Origin: Candidatus Poribacteria bacterium
GTDB lineage: Bacteria > Poribacteria > WGA-4E > WGA-3G
DNA length: 13,062 nucleotides
NCBI GenBank assembly: GCA_009845505.1
Contig: VXZL01000480.1
Span: forward strand, 1-13,062
Reading direction: 5' to 3'
Part shown: positions 7,299 through 13,062 of the stretch, in pieces
How positions within the stretch are numbered: position 1 is the stretch's first letter
Layout: each line of letters starts with the position of its first letter
Position numbers and translations under genes: made by a program
The notes under the pieces: model-generated
The model's database searches: none
The model's input: the letters and a program-made list of their open reading frames with translations, nothing else
Told to the model about the DNA's origin: nothing

Positions 7299-7476
7299 GA
7301 TGGAAGAACTTCGTCGTCGGAATCCGGATGTTCATGCCCTTTTAGAAAAAATATTTCAGCACAAGGACGGAAAAGGTGATTATTCTGTCGAACGGCATAA
7401 ATGGATGGAAACGCTTGATAAGGAAACATTTCTGAACGAAGTCCGTCAACTTGCAAAGGACAAGAAAACGAAGTGA
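7270..7476 (+). CDS. Small hydrophilic protein overlapping the PIN gene (antitoxin candidate)
   Basis: A 68-residue charged protein with no membrane segment and no family I recognise. It starts at ATG 7270, where AGGAGG (7255-7260) is 9 nt upstream; a longer in-frame reading from 7177 lies inside the PIN gene and is rejected because it ignores this strong site. Residues 8-31 (EDEMEELRRRNPDV, then HALLEKIF) look helical, and the C-terminus is lysine-rich (RQLAKDKKTK). The 29-nt overlap with the PIN gene and the acidic/basic small-protein character fit an antitoxin, but there is no visible DNA-binding motif such as AbrB or ribbon-helix-helix. Function is inferred from position only. Its stop overlaps a GTG in the frame of the next gene, but the start chosen for that gene is further on. 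Confidence 0.72.
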   Translation: MNIQVLLEDEMEELRRRNPDVHALLEKIFQHKDGKGDYSVERHKWMETLDKETFLNEVRQLAKDKKTK

Positions 7477-7510
7477 AAGGTATTATATCAGGACTAAGTT
7501 TCACACAAAA

Positions 7511-7605
7511 GCGATTGCCGCACGCGCCCAAAACGGGCAAGCAGGCATTCGCTGGAACTAAAATATCGCGGCAAAGTCCGCGCCCACAAAAAAGCCCTTC
7601 GGGGC
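7511..7605. repeat. Complex GC-rich palindromic intergenic element
   Basis: A 95-bp GC-rich segment between the antitoxin candidate and the 192-residue protein. TTGCCGC (7515-7521) pairs with GCGGCAA (7568-7574), enclosing an inner GCCC/GGGC hairpin around AAAAC. It is followed by CGCGG/CCGCG (overlapping the first stem's right arm) and by a GCCC-TTCG-GGGC hairpin at 7594-7605 after a run of six A. Its make-up differs from the coding sequence either side. It may be a multi-branched structured repeat; copy number in the genome cannot be judged here. Confidence 0.45.
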
Positions 7606-7634
7606 GTTATGTTTATAGGGAATTTTTTAACAGA

Positions 7635-8213
7635 ATGGATCTACAACAAATTAACGTCAAGGTTTTTACAACCGAAGAGAGTGAAATCAACTACACGAAC
7701 TTCATTAAGGTCTTTAACCGCTGGATGGCGGAGGCTGATTCGGACGATTACCTGAACTACGCCGATTATTCACACGTTGATGCGGGACCAGGTGTGCTGT
7801 TGATTTTGAAACAAGCCAACTACAGTATCGACAATGCTTACCATCAGCATGGATTTCTCTACAATCGGAAACACGCAATCGAAGGGGATAACGCTGAAAA
7901 GATTCGTCAGGCACTCGCAGAGGTGCTTTCTAAATGTGAGGCACTTGAAGCAGCGGCGGAGCTGGAAGATGCCGTGCATTTCAACGGCGCAGACCTGCTG
8001 TTTATGATAAATAACCGCCATGTTGCGCCGAATACATCGGAAATCGCAGCTGCTATTCAAACAGAACTCACACCTGTCCTTGAGCAGATGTATGGTGGCG
8101 ACGACTTTACGGTGGAACGTACCTCCGAAGATCCACGCGAACGGTTTGCCTTACGCATCTCCGCAAATTCGGATAAACCGATTTCAGAACTCCTCGCCAA
8201 TCTGGGGGACTAA
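7635..8213 (+). CDS. Conserved protein of unknown function linked to MoeB
   Basis: A 192-residue soluble protein; no signal peptide, membrane segment or named domain that I can assign. It begins INVKVFTTEESEINYTNFIKVFNRWM (residues 6-31 in part), then has HVDAGPGVLLILKQANYSIDN (47-67 region), GFLYNRKHAIEGDNAEKIRQ (73-92) and NNRHVAPNTSEI (126-137), all of which look like strongly constrained motifs. I recall similar unnamed proteins in other bacteria but cannot name a family. ATG 7635 is chosen; the frame is open back to GTG 7473, but that extension translates the palindromic repeat into low-complexity basic sequence. The ribosome site is weak (GGGA, 13 nt away). Only 5 nt separate its stop from the MoeB-like gene, so the two are probably co-translated and functionally linked in sulfur transfer. 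Confidence 0.82.
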   Translation: MDLQQINVKVFTTEESEINYTNFIKVFNRWMAEADSDDYLNYADYSHVDAGPGVLLILKQANYSIDNAYHQHGFLYNRKHAIEGDNAEKIRQALAEVLSKCEALEAAAELEDAVHFNGADLLFMINNRHVAPNTSEIAAAIQTELTPVLEQMYGGDDFTVERTSEDPRERFALRISANSDKPISELLANLGD

Positions 8214-8218
8214 GAGAT

Positions 8219-9025
8219 ATGTTTAATTTCAGCAACGAACAGATTGAACGCTACAGCCGACATATCATCCTCAAAGAGGTCGGCGGGATGGGGCAGACGC
8301 GGCTCCTCGAATCGAAAGTGCTGCTCATTGGTGCGGGTGGACTCGGTTCTCCTGTCGGGGTTTATCTCGCTGCTGCCGGTGTCGGTACGCTCGGCATCAT
8401 TGATGATGATGTCGTTGACCTCAGTAACTTACAACGCCAGATTTTACACGGGACCAGCGACATCGGGGTCCCGAAGACGAAATCCGCAGAAGCCACTATC
8501 ACGGAGATGAATCCCGATGTTAAGGTGATACCCTACAACGAGCGCATTACCTCAGAAAACGCCTTCCGAATTCTGGAGCAATACGATCTGATTGTGGATG
8601 GATGCGACAACCTCCCGACGCGCTACCTCCTCAACGATGCCTCCGTTATGTTAGGTAAACCGATTGTGCACGGAAGTATCTTCCAGTTTGAAGGACAGGT
8701 CACCGTTCTATATCCGGGTAAGGGACCGTGTTATCGATGCCTCTATCCCGAACCGCCGCCACCGGGGATGGTGCCAAGCTGCCAAGAAGCCGGGGTCTTT
8801 GGTGTATTGCCGGGTATTATCGGTACGATTCAAGCCGTGGAAGCAATTAAAGTCCTGCTGGACATCGGCGAACCCTTAATCGGAAGCCTTCTGCTCTTTA
8901 ACGCACTCACGATGGATTTCAAGCGGTTGAAACTCCGTCAGGATGAGGGTTGCCCGATGTGTGGTGAAAATCCCACAATTCACGAGTTAATTGATTATGA
9001 GGAATTCTGTCAAGTGCGATGGTAG
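8219..9025 (+). CDS. moeB: MoeB/ThiF-type adenylyltransferase (E1-like)
   Basis: A 268-residue protein that should adenylate the C-terminal glycine of a ubiquitin-like sulfur-carrier protein (MoaD, ThiS or similar) for later thiocarboxylation. It has RYSRHIIL (11-18), the nucleotide-binding GAGGLG (38-43), DLSNLQRQ (67-74), Lys86, and DGCDN (127-131). Cys171/Cys174 (CYRC) and Cys245/Cys248 (CPMC) form a zinc site, and Cys188 (PSCQEAGVFG) matches the conserved cysteine of E. coli MoeB. Length fits MoeB or ThiF; there is no C-terminal rhodanese domain. No MoaD or ThiS partner is encoded in the window. It lies 5 nt after the unknown protein and downstream of a sulfite reductase with a TusA tail, so it more likely feeds sulfur to a carrier at this locus than serves molybdopterin alone. 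The symbol moeB is by similarity; thiF is equally possible. Confidence 0.9.
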   Translation: MFNFSNEQIERYSRHIILKEVGGMGQTRLLESKVLLIGAGGLGSPVGVYLAAAGVGTLGIIDDDVVDLSNLQRQILHGTSDIGVPKTKSAEATITEMNPDVKVIPYNERITSENAFRILEQYDLIVDGCDNLPTRYLLNDASVMLGKPIVHGSIFQFEGQVTVLYPGKGPCYRCLYPEPPPPGMVPSCQEAGVFGVLPGIIGTIQAVEAIKVLLDIGEPLIGSLLLFNALTMDFKRLKLRQDEGCPMCGENPTIHELIDYEEFCQVRW

Positions 9026-9051
9026 GTGCTGGGCAACTCGAAAAATCGCAG

Positions 9052-9182
9052 CTAGTGTTCTGTCAACTTTCAAATGATGGGAAACCCCAGTTCGTAGTAG
9101 TGCGATTTATCGCACGTCAGAAACGGGCAATGAATTGCCCTACTACGAACGACCTGTCAGTTTAGATGTGACAGACTACTAG
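9052..9182. mobile_element. MITE-like element, 131 bp, with imperfect terminal inverted repeats
   Basis: CTAGTGTTCTGTCA (9052-9065) and TGACAGACTACTAG (9169-9182) are inverted copies matching at 12 of 14 positions. They enclose a further perfect 11-bp inverted repeat and two hairpins. There is no coding capacity. The CTAG at both ends, or the TA within it, could be a target duplication; a TA target would fit an IS630/Tc1-like transposase acting in trans. The family assignment is inference. It fills most of the gap between moeB and the next gene and ends 17 nt before that gene's start. Confidence 0.6.
9090..9150. repeat. Nested three-stem palindrome
   Basis: An outer perfect 11-bp stem, GTTCGTAGTAG (9090-9100) with CTACTACGAAC (9140-9150), encloses two side-by-side 6-bp hairpins: GTGCGA/TCGCAC around TTTA (9100-9115) and GGGCAA/TTGCCC around TGAA (9125-9140). 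The stems touch at positions 9100 and 9140, so one base is shared at each junction. As RNA or extruded DNA it would form a cloverleaf-like three-way junction. Confidence 0.75.
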
Positions 9183-9199
9183 TGGCTGGGGACAGGGCA

Positions 9200-9607
9200 A
9201 TGGATTTCAATTTTCTGCTGCGTGGCATTTTCACTGCTTTAGTGGGTGTGGTTTGCTATTATCTTATAGAGGTGTACAGAGAGCTCAAAGCTGTTAAAAA
9301 ACGTTTAGGAGAGATTGAGAAGCATCTTGAACGCACTAATGCAGCAGAAACTGAGTTGGTGGACTTGGCTTTTTCTGATAGCACAAGGTTTGATATACAC
9401 CTCAAAGATTTCGGTGCTTCAAAAATCCATATCGTTAAAGAGGTTCGCGCCATTACCGGACTTGGACTGCGAGAAACAAAGGAACTGGTTGAATCTGCTC
9501 CAGTCATTATTCAGAAGCGGGTGAGTTACGCGGAAGCTGGAAACGCGAAGAAGCGATTAGAGGCCCTCGGTGCTGTTGTGGAAATTGTACCAACACAACT
9601 TGTATAG
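9200..9607 (+). CDS. Membrane-anchored protein with ribosomal L7/L12 C-terminal domain
   Basis: A 135-residue protein starting at ATG 9200, supported by GGGGA (9188-9192) 7 nt upstream; an in-frame GTG at 9182 lacks this. Residues about 5-24 (LLRGIFTALVGVVCYYLIEV) form one membrane segment, followed by a charged helix (27-48, probable coiled coil). Residues 63-131 clearly match the globular C-terminal domain of L7/L12: RFDIHLKDFGASKIHIVKEV, then TGLGLRETKELVESAP (86-101) and the closing strand GAVVEIV. The ribosomal stalk N-terminal dimerisation domain is missing, so this is not the ribosomal protein itself. In the ribosome this domain contacts translation factors; here it would face the cytoplasm from the membrane, with partners unknown. 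The MITE-like element ends just before its ribosome site and may carry its promoter. Confidence 0.83.
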   Translation: MDFNFLLRGIFTALVGVVCYYLIEVYRELKAVKKRLGEIEKHLERTNAAETELVDLAFSDSTRFDIHLKDFGASKIHIVKEVRAITGLGLRETKELVESAPVIIQKRVSYAEAGNAKKRLEALGAVVEIVPTQLV

Positions 9608-9679
9608 ACAGATGTTCACACTCTCGGGTTGGATTCCTAAAAATGTCCGCTAAGGAAGATAGTAAATGGCGCGTCCGCT

Positions 9680-11017
9680 TTATGCGTTTTCATGGCTATA
9701 GGTTATCGCGGATTTCATGAGTTTCAAGGCGGTGTGAATCTGGGGCAGTTCCTCAAACCCATAAGATATACGGAACTGTCGCTTCCCAATCTCAACCATC
9801 TCGCCTTTCGAGTGGACGCAGTGTTCACCGGGGATATAAATTACTTTCGGGTGCTGAGCATCTGACGGTCCATCAACACTCTCTTTTCCAGTCGTCCGCG
9901 TCAAAAATCTGAAAAAGTCGGAGGTCGCATCAGTTCTCATCTGTTTCAGCGTTAGGTAGTAGTAGAATCCGGCACTCCCACCCCGACATGCCTCAACACC
10001 GTCACCCAGTAATCCCGTTATCCAGTTTTTGACTGCTTCCGCTTTACGGTGGTATCCTTTGTTAACTTTCTCGATCTGCGCTTCAATGCCGTGATCGAGT
10101 AGGTAACTTGCGATTTCCTGATTGATTAACGGTGCGCTGAAGCCGATGTCACTGGTGCGTTGGATAATACTATTTAGGAAGGCTCCCTTAGGTCCGATGA
10201 GATAACCGATACGTAATCCGGGGGCGAGAATTTTTGACAACGTACCGATCTCATAAACAATACCGAGTTCATCGTAGCAGAGCGCGGATGCCAAAGGTTC
10301 AATGGTACTGTCATGTACGAGATCACTGTAGGCATTGTCAAAAAAGATGGGGATTTTCCTGCCGATTTCATAAGAGAGCTGCGTAACAATATCCACCAAT
10401 TCCCTCTTACGGGTATTGGAGAGAATCGTGCAGGTCGGGTTGTTAACGGTCACGATATAGAAAAATCGGAGTGCCTGTTTCTGACTGCCGAGTGCTGCTA
10501 ATTTTGCCTTCAGACGTGTGGTGTCGAGACCTTCGTTGTCTTCGGGGACGGCTATGATGTTGAAACCTTTCCGCTCTAAGTCATTACAGTAGATGTAGTA
10601 CATCGGGTCTGCGGTAAGTACAATGCCATCGGGGAGAAGGTGTGTGATGCTTTCCAATAGACTCGTCGCGCCGTTCGCGCCGATAGCGATGTCTCGGCTA
10701 TCGAAAGTCTCTTCAGTTATACCACCAATTCGGTTTTCAATATGGAATCTCTTGAGTGATCTGATTAGGTTGGACGATCCCTGCGAGCCGCCGTAATTGA
10801 GGGCAGCGCGATATTTTTTAGGGTCGGCAAGAACTTTTTCGCAGGCGAGTTGAATCTGTTGATGTGGAATGGTCTGTTCGTTGACATATCCCACGCCGAG
10901 GTTGATGTCATATTCATCTCGAAAACCGATGGCGAAGTCGGTCATCAATTGATTAACTGCGGAAGGGACACTTGACGCTTTTCCATACGTCGAAAGCAAA
11001 ACATCGCGAATCTTCAT
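9680..11017 (-). CDS. Pyridoxal-phosphate-dependent aminotransferase, class I/II (fold type I)
   Basis: A 445-residue PLP enzyme that should transfer an amino group between an amino acid and a 2-oxo acid. Landmarks: NYGGSQGSSNL (74-84) near the N-terminal substrate loop, VNNPTCT (191-197) with Asn193, FFDNAYSDL (225-233) with Asp227 and Tyr230 contacting the cofactor ring, TLSKILAPGLRIGYLIG (259-275) with Schiff-base Lys262 and phosphate-binding Arg269, and Arg416 (RQFRISYG) for the substrate carboxylate. It is somewhat longer than a typical 390-400 residue member, the extra length lying partly around 360-395. Substrate is not predictable; resemblance to the kynurenine/2-aminoadipate and MocR-type branch is only general. 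ATG 11017 has no clear ribosome site and lies 28 nt after the upstream gene's stop, so translation may rely on coupling. It is last in an apparent three-gene minus-strand operon and converges on the L7/L12-like gene. Confidence 0.9.
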   Translation of the reverse strand: MKIRDVLLSTYGKASSVPSAVNQLMTDFAIGFRDEYDINLGVGYVNEQTIPHQQIQLACEKVLADPKKYRAALNYGGSQGSSNLIRSLKRFHIENRIGGITEETFDSRDIAIGANGATSLLESITHLLPDGIVLTADPMYYIYCNDLERKGFNIIAVPEDNEGLDTTRLKAKLAALGSQKQALRFFYIVTVNNPTCTILSNTRKRELVDIVTQLSYEIGRKIPIFFDNAYSDLVHDSTIEPLASALCYDELGIVYEIGTLSKILAPGLRIGYLIGPKGAFLNSIIQRTSDIGFSAPLINQEIASYLLDHGIEAQIEKVNKGYHRKAEAVKNWITGLLGDGVEACRGGSAGFYYYLTLKQMRTDATSDFFRFLTRTTGKESVDGPSDAQHPKVIYIPGEHCVHSKGEMVEIGKRQFRISYGFEELPQIHTALKLMKSAITYSHENA

Positions 11018-11045
11018 ATCTATCTATTTTGTTGAGGGTGCTGGC

Positions 11046-11951
11046 TTATAGCAGGGCGTTGAGGGCAGACTCAAGCGTCCGATAGTAAAATTCGTAACCG
11101 CTCGCCTCGGTTCTCTCAGGGATAACGTTCTGGCTCAACACAATAAAGTCCGCAAATTCACCCATCATGAGTTTTAATCCAAAAGCGGGAACCGGAAACA
11201 TTGTGGGTCGCCGTAGCACCGCACCGAGTGTTTTCGTGAATTCTACGTTCCGAACAGGGGTCGGCGCGGTAGCATTCAAGGCACCGTGAATCTGACTGCT
11301 CTCCAATGCGTGAAGCAGAATACCGACGACATCGTCAATATGTACCCATGACATCCACTGCCTACCGTTGCCGAGTATACCGCCGATGCCTATCTTGAAA
11401 GGTGGAAGTACCTGTTGGAGGAGCCCACCGCCTAACCCAAGTACAAGCCCGATGCGTACCAAAACAACCCGAATACCGAACTCACTCGCTTTCTGTGCCT
11501 CTGCTTCCCATTCTGCACAGACCTCGGCGAGGAAGTCCGTGCCAGCAGGTGATGACTCTGTAAGACTTTCGTCGCTACCACCGTAATATCCAATTGCGGA
11601 TGCACATACGAGTGTTTCAGGCTTAGTATCGGCATCGCTGAGAGAGGCAACGAGGTTCTGGGTCGAAAGAATCCGACTGTCCCGAATTTTCCGTTTCTTT
11701 TCAGCATTCCATCTACCGGCAATGGTTTCACCTGCCAGGTGGATGACAGCGTTGATATCTGATGTGGCTTCTATGGGTAGTTTTTCGGTCTCTGGATTCC
11801 AGCCATAGACTGCTTTTGCTGAATCTAATTTACTTTGGGCGCGTGCTGGATCACGTGATAGGACATAGACTGCATCGCCTTTTTGGTGGAGGGCATCACA
11901 GACTCGACTGCCAATAAAACCAGTACCACCACTGACCAATACATTTGCCAT
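11046..11951 (-). CDS. TIGR01777 family epimerase-like protein (YfcH/SDR39U1 type)
   Basis: A 301-residue extended short-chain dehydrogenase/reductase-like protein. ATG 11951 is chosen over ATG 11963 because GGAG (11961-11958) sits 6 nt before it; the earlier ATG overlaps this site. The NAD(P)-binding GGTGFIG (8-14) opens the protein, followed by HLAGE (71-75) with AGRWNAEKKRKIRDSR (78-93), SAIGYYG (118-124), MSWVHIDD (200-207) and LNATAP, all hallmarks of the family. The usual YxxxK catalytic pair of the superfamily is not evident, as is normal for this group. The C-terminal PERTEASGYEFYY region (278-290) is the short domain that ends family members. The cellular role is not established in bacteria; human SDR39U1 is a distant relative. 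It sits between the HAD gene and the aminotransferase with gaps of 27 and 28 nt. Confidence 0.9.
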   Translation of the reverse strand: MANVLVSGGTGFIGSRVCDALHQKGDAVYVLSRDPARAQSKLDSAKAVYGWNPETEKLPIEATSDINAVIHLAGETIAGRWNAEKKRKIRDSRILSTQNLVASLSDADTKPETLVCASAIGYYGGSDESLTESSPAGTDFLAEVCAEWEAEAQKASEFGIRVVLVRIGLVLGLGGGLLQQVLPPFKIGIGGILGNGRQWMSWVHIDDVVGILLHALESSQIHGALNATAPTPVRNVEFTKTLGAVLRRPTMFPVPAFGLKLMMGEFADFIVLSQNVIPERTEASGYEFYYRTLESALNALL

Positions 11952-11978
11952 TTTTTTCTCCATTGTGTTTTTTAAATT

Positions 11979-12701
11979 TCAAAGTTCAGCGATAACAGTT
12001 TCCAGTTGTTGATAGTCGTCAACAACTGCATCGCTGAGTGTGTCATTTGTTTCTGATTTATTGAAGCCTGTAAAGCGGATTGCCTTCATACCCGCGTTTT
12101 TCGCACCGACGATATCTGTTCGGAAGATGTCACCGATGTGCACGGCTTCTGCTGGTTCGGCGTTGAGTTGTGCTAAAGTTGAGTGGAACTGGGGGACTTC
12201 GGGTTTTGTGTATTCGGTTTCGTCAGAGAATGTGAATGCCGAAAAGAATTGTAGAATACCGTCACGGTCCATTAATTGCCGCGCGAAACTGCCGGGTGTG
12301 AGTGCTGAATCTGAGATAATTCCGAGAGGGTAGTTTTCGCTCAATCGCGAAACAACAGGTTTGACGTTTGCTATCAGAATCGGTGGTGTCTCTAAGAAAG
12401 CAGCACCCAGACACGCAACCAGTTGATCCAGGTCTGCTTCTTCGAGTTGAAGCTCTAGTACCTCCGCGAACCGCAGCATACATTGTTTTACGGATACGCC
12501 TCGATGTTGATACCAGAGGGTTGATACTACATTGTATGCCTCGTCAAGTCCGAAACTAACATCATCTAACTCACAGGTATAACCACAACTGTCCAAGTAC
12601 GCGTGGCACTTTTTCGTACGGATCGCTTGGCGTTTTCGCCAGTTTTCTTCGGAGTCCGCATAAAGCGTCTGCCAAAAATCAAATGTAATCGCTTTGAGCA
12701 T
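11979..12701 (-). CDS. HAD-family hydrolase (phosphatase-like)
   Basis: A 240-residue haloacid dehalogenase-superfamily protein. Motif I is FDFWQTLY with nucleophile Asp8; the second aspartate of the classical DxD is replaced by Trp10, a common variant in the FDFWGTL subgroup. Motif II is GIISDS (127-132), motif III is Lys166 in EYTKPEVPQF, and motif IV is IGDIFRTDIVGAKNAG (189-204) with Asp191 and Asp196. A helical cap fills residues about 15-105. The usual reaction would be removal of phosphate from a small metabolite; without the second Asp general acid, efficient phosphatase action is less certain. Upstream of ATG 12701 there is only a weak GGAAA. It appears to be the first gene of a three-gene operon read from the promoter at 12842-12870, giving a leader of about 130 nt. 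Substrate unknown. Confidence 0.9.
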   Translation of the reverse strand: MLKAITFDFWQTLYADSEENWRKRQAIRTKKCHAYLDSCGYTCELDDVSFGLDEAYNVVSTLWYQHRGVSVKQCMLRFAEVLELQLEEADLDQLVACLGAAFLETPPILIANVKPVVSRLSENYPLGIISDSALTPGSFARQLMDRDGILQFFSAFTFSDETEYTKPEVPQFHSTLAQLNAEPAEAVHIGDIFRTDIVGAKNAGMKAIRFTGFNKSETNDTLSDAVVDDYQQLETVIAEL

Positions 12702-12841
12702 TGCGTTTTTCCGTTTCTAAATCGTTTTTATTGTTCAGTTTTCACTGTTCGCAGAATTGCATGAATAGTGTTTCTGTGTCCTACCATAAATACCCTCTCA
12801 CACAAATGAAAAGAGGACTGGAATCCTATAACCTTAATTTT

Positions 12842-12870
12842 ATTTTACGGTATTTGTTGAAAAAAGTCAA
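12842..12870 (-). promoter_or_regulatory. Sigma70-type promoter for the HAD-epimerase-aminotransferase operon
   Basis: On the minus strand: TTGACT (12870-12865), 17-nt spacer, TAAAAT (12847-12842). Each hexamer is one base off consensus. Transcription would begin near 12835, about 130 nt before ATG 12701. Confidence 0.72.
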
Positions 12871-12879
12871 TTGATATGT

Positions 12880-12899
12880 CATTTTGTCGGCACAAAATG
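12880..12899. promoter_or_regulatory. Perfect palindrome next to the minus-strand promoter (candidate operator)
   Basis: CATTTTGT (12880-12887) and its exact complement ACAAAATG (12892-12899), separated by CGGC. It starts 10 bp upstream of the minus-strand -35 box, a position suited to a dimeric transcription factor. No known regulator can be named from the sequence. Confidence 0.5.
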
Positions 12900-12998
12900 G
12901 TGTAGGTAAAAGAGGTATCAACAAGCAACGAAACGCATTGGCCGTTGAAGTTACGCGGTAGAGTTTTGGCACAAAAGCGTGCGATTGTCAAAATAGGC

Positions 12999-13027
12999 TT
13001 GCAATTTCCTCTTAAAAGTGATACCAT
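12999..13027 (+). promoter_or_regulatory. Probable extended -10 promoter reading out of the window
   Basis: TTGCAA (12999-13004), 17-nt spacer, TACCAT (13022-13027) with TGA just before it (extended -10). Layout resembles the promoter at 4065-4093. The gene it would serve starts beyond the right edge. Confidence 0.5.
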
Positions 13028-13062
13028 TAATATATTGATATGTTGTGTCCGATGTGTACGGA

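Larger units (their letters stand above)
12702..13062. other. Gene-free intergenic region with two divergent promoters and a palindrome
   Basis: 361 AT-rich bases without a credible gene; the only open frame (about 12845-13027, minus) overlaps the promoter and has no ribosome site. It holds the long leader of the HAD gene, a minus-strand promoter, a 20-bp palindrome and, at its right end, a plus-strand promoter for a gene beyond the window. Confidence 0.7.

Noticed and set aside
7594..7605. Rho-independent terminator formed by GCCC-TTCG-GGGC
   Set aside because: The stem has only 4 bp of continuous pairing, and the sequence after it is GTTATG rather than a T-run.
7473..7634. N-terminal extension of the 192-residue protein from GTG 7473, overlapping the preceding stop
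   Set aside because: The extension translates the palindromic repeat into basic low-complexity sequence, while a compact domain begins right at ATG 7635. Translational coupling remains a minor possibility.
12845..13027. 60-residue minus-strand open frame in the right intergenic region
   Set aside because: It overlaps a clear promoter and palindrome, lacks a ribosome site, and its translation has no domain-like pattern.

Overview
The window looks like a chromosomal stretch from an uncultured, environmental or symbiotic bacterium of moderate GC. The mix of families (a phytanoyl-CoA dioxygenase-like protein, a xylose-isomerase-like TIM barrel and two Gfo/Idh/MocA oxidoreductases), together with many short palindromic intergenic repeats, reminds me of Candidatus Poribacteria or a related lineage. 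That placement is inference from gene content and style; no rRNA or other marker gene is present.

Left third (1-4050): a Fe(II)/2-oxoglutarate dioxygenase of the PhyH type (+) converges on a two-gene minus-strand operon, a Gfo/Idh/MocA oxidoreductase followed by a sugar phosphate isomerase/epimerase-like TIM barrel. A second, divergent Gfo/Idh/MocA gene (+) sits across a compact intergenic region that holds two back-to-back near-consensus sigma70-type promoters. This looks like a catabolic set for an unidentified sugar, polyol or related carbon source.

Middle (4050-9610, all +): a strong extended -10 promoter and a long leader precede an 815-residue nitrite/sulfite reductase whose C-terminus carries a helical, HEPN-like region and a TusA-like sulfur-carrier domain. 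Next come a PIN-domain protein overlapping a small hydrophilic protein (toxin-antitoxin-like, in reversed order), a conserved protein of unknown function, and a MoeB/ThiF-type adenylyltransferase 5 nt behind it. The sulfite reductase, TusA domain and E1-like enzyme suggest one sulfur reduction and sulfur-transfer locus into which the PIN pair, flanked by palindromic repeats, has probably been inserted. A 131-bp MITE-like element with a nested three-stem palindrome follows moeB. After it comes a small membrane-anchored protein with a ribosomal L7/L12 C-terminal domain.

Right third (9680-12701, all -): an apparent operon read as HAD-family phosphatase, TIGR01777/YfcH-like NAD(P)-binding epimerase-family protein, then fold-type I aminotransferase. 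A clear promoter for it lies at 12842-12870, with a perfect 8+8 palindrome immediately upstream. The last 361 bases have no gene and end with a plus-strand promoter pointing out of the window.

The best candidates for something undescribed are the sulfite reductase / unknown protein / MoeB module with its domain fusion, and the nested palindromic mobile-like element at 9052-9182. No CRISPR array, tRNA, rRNA or complete transposase gene was seen.
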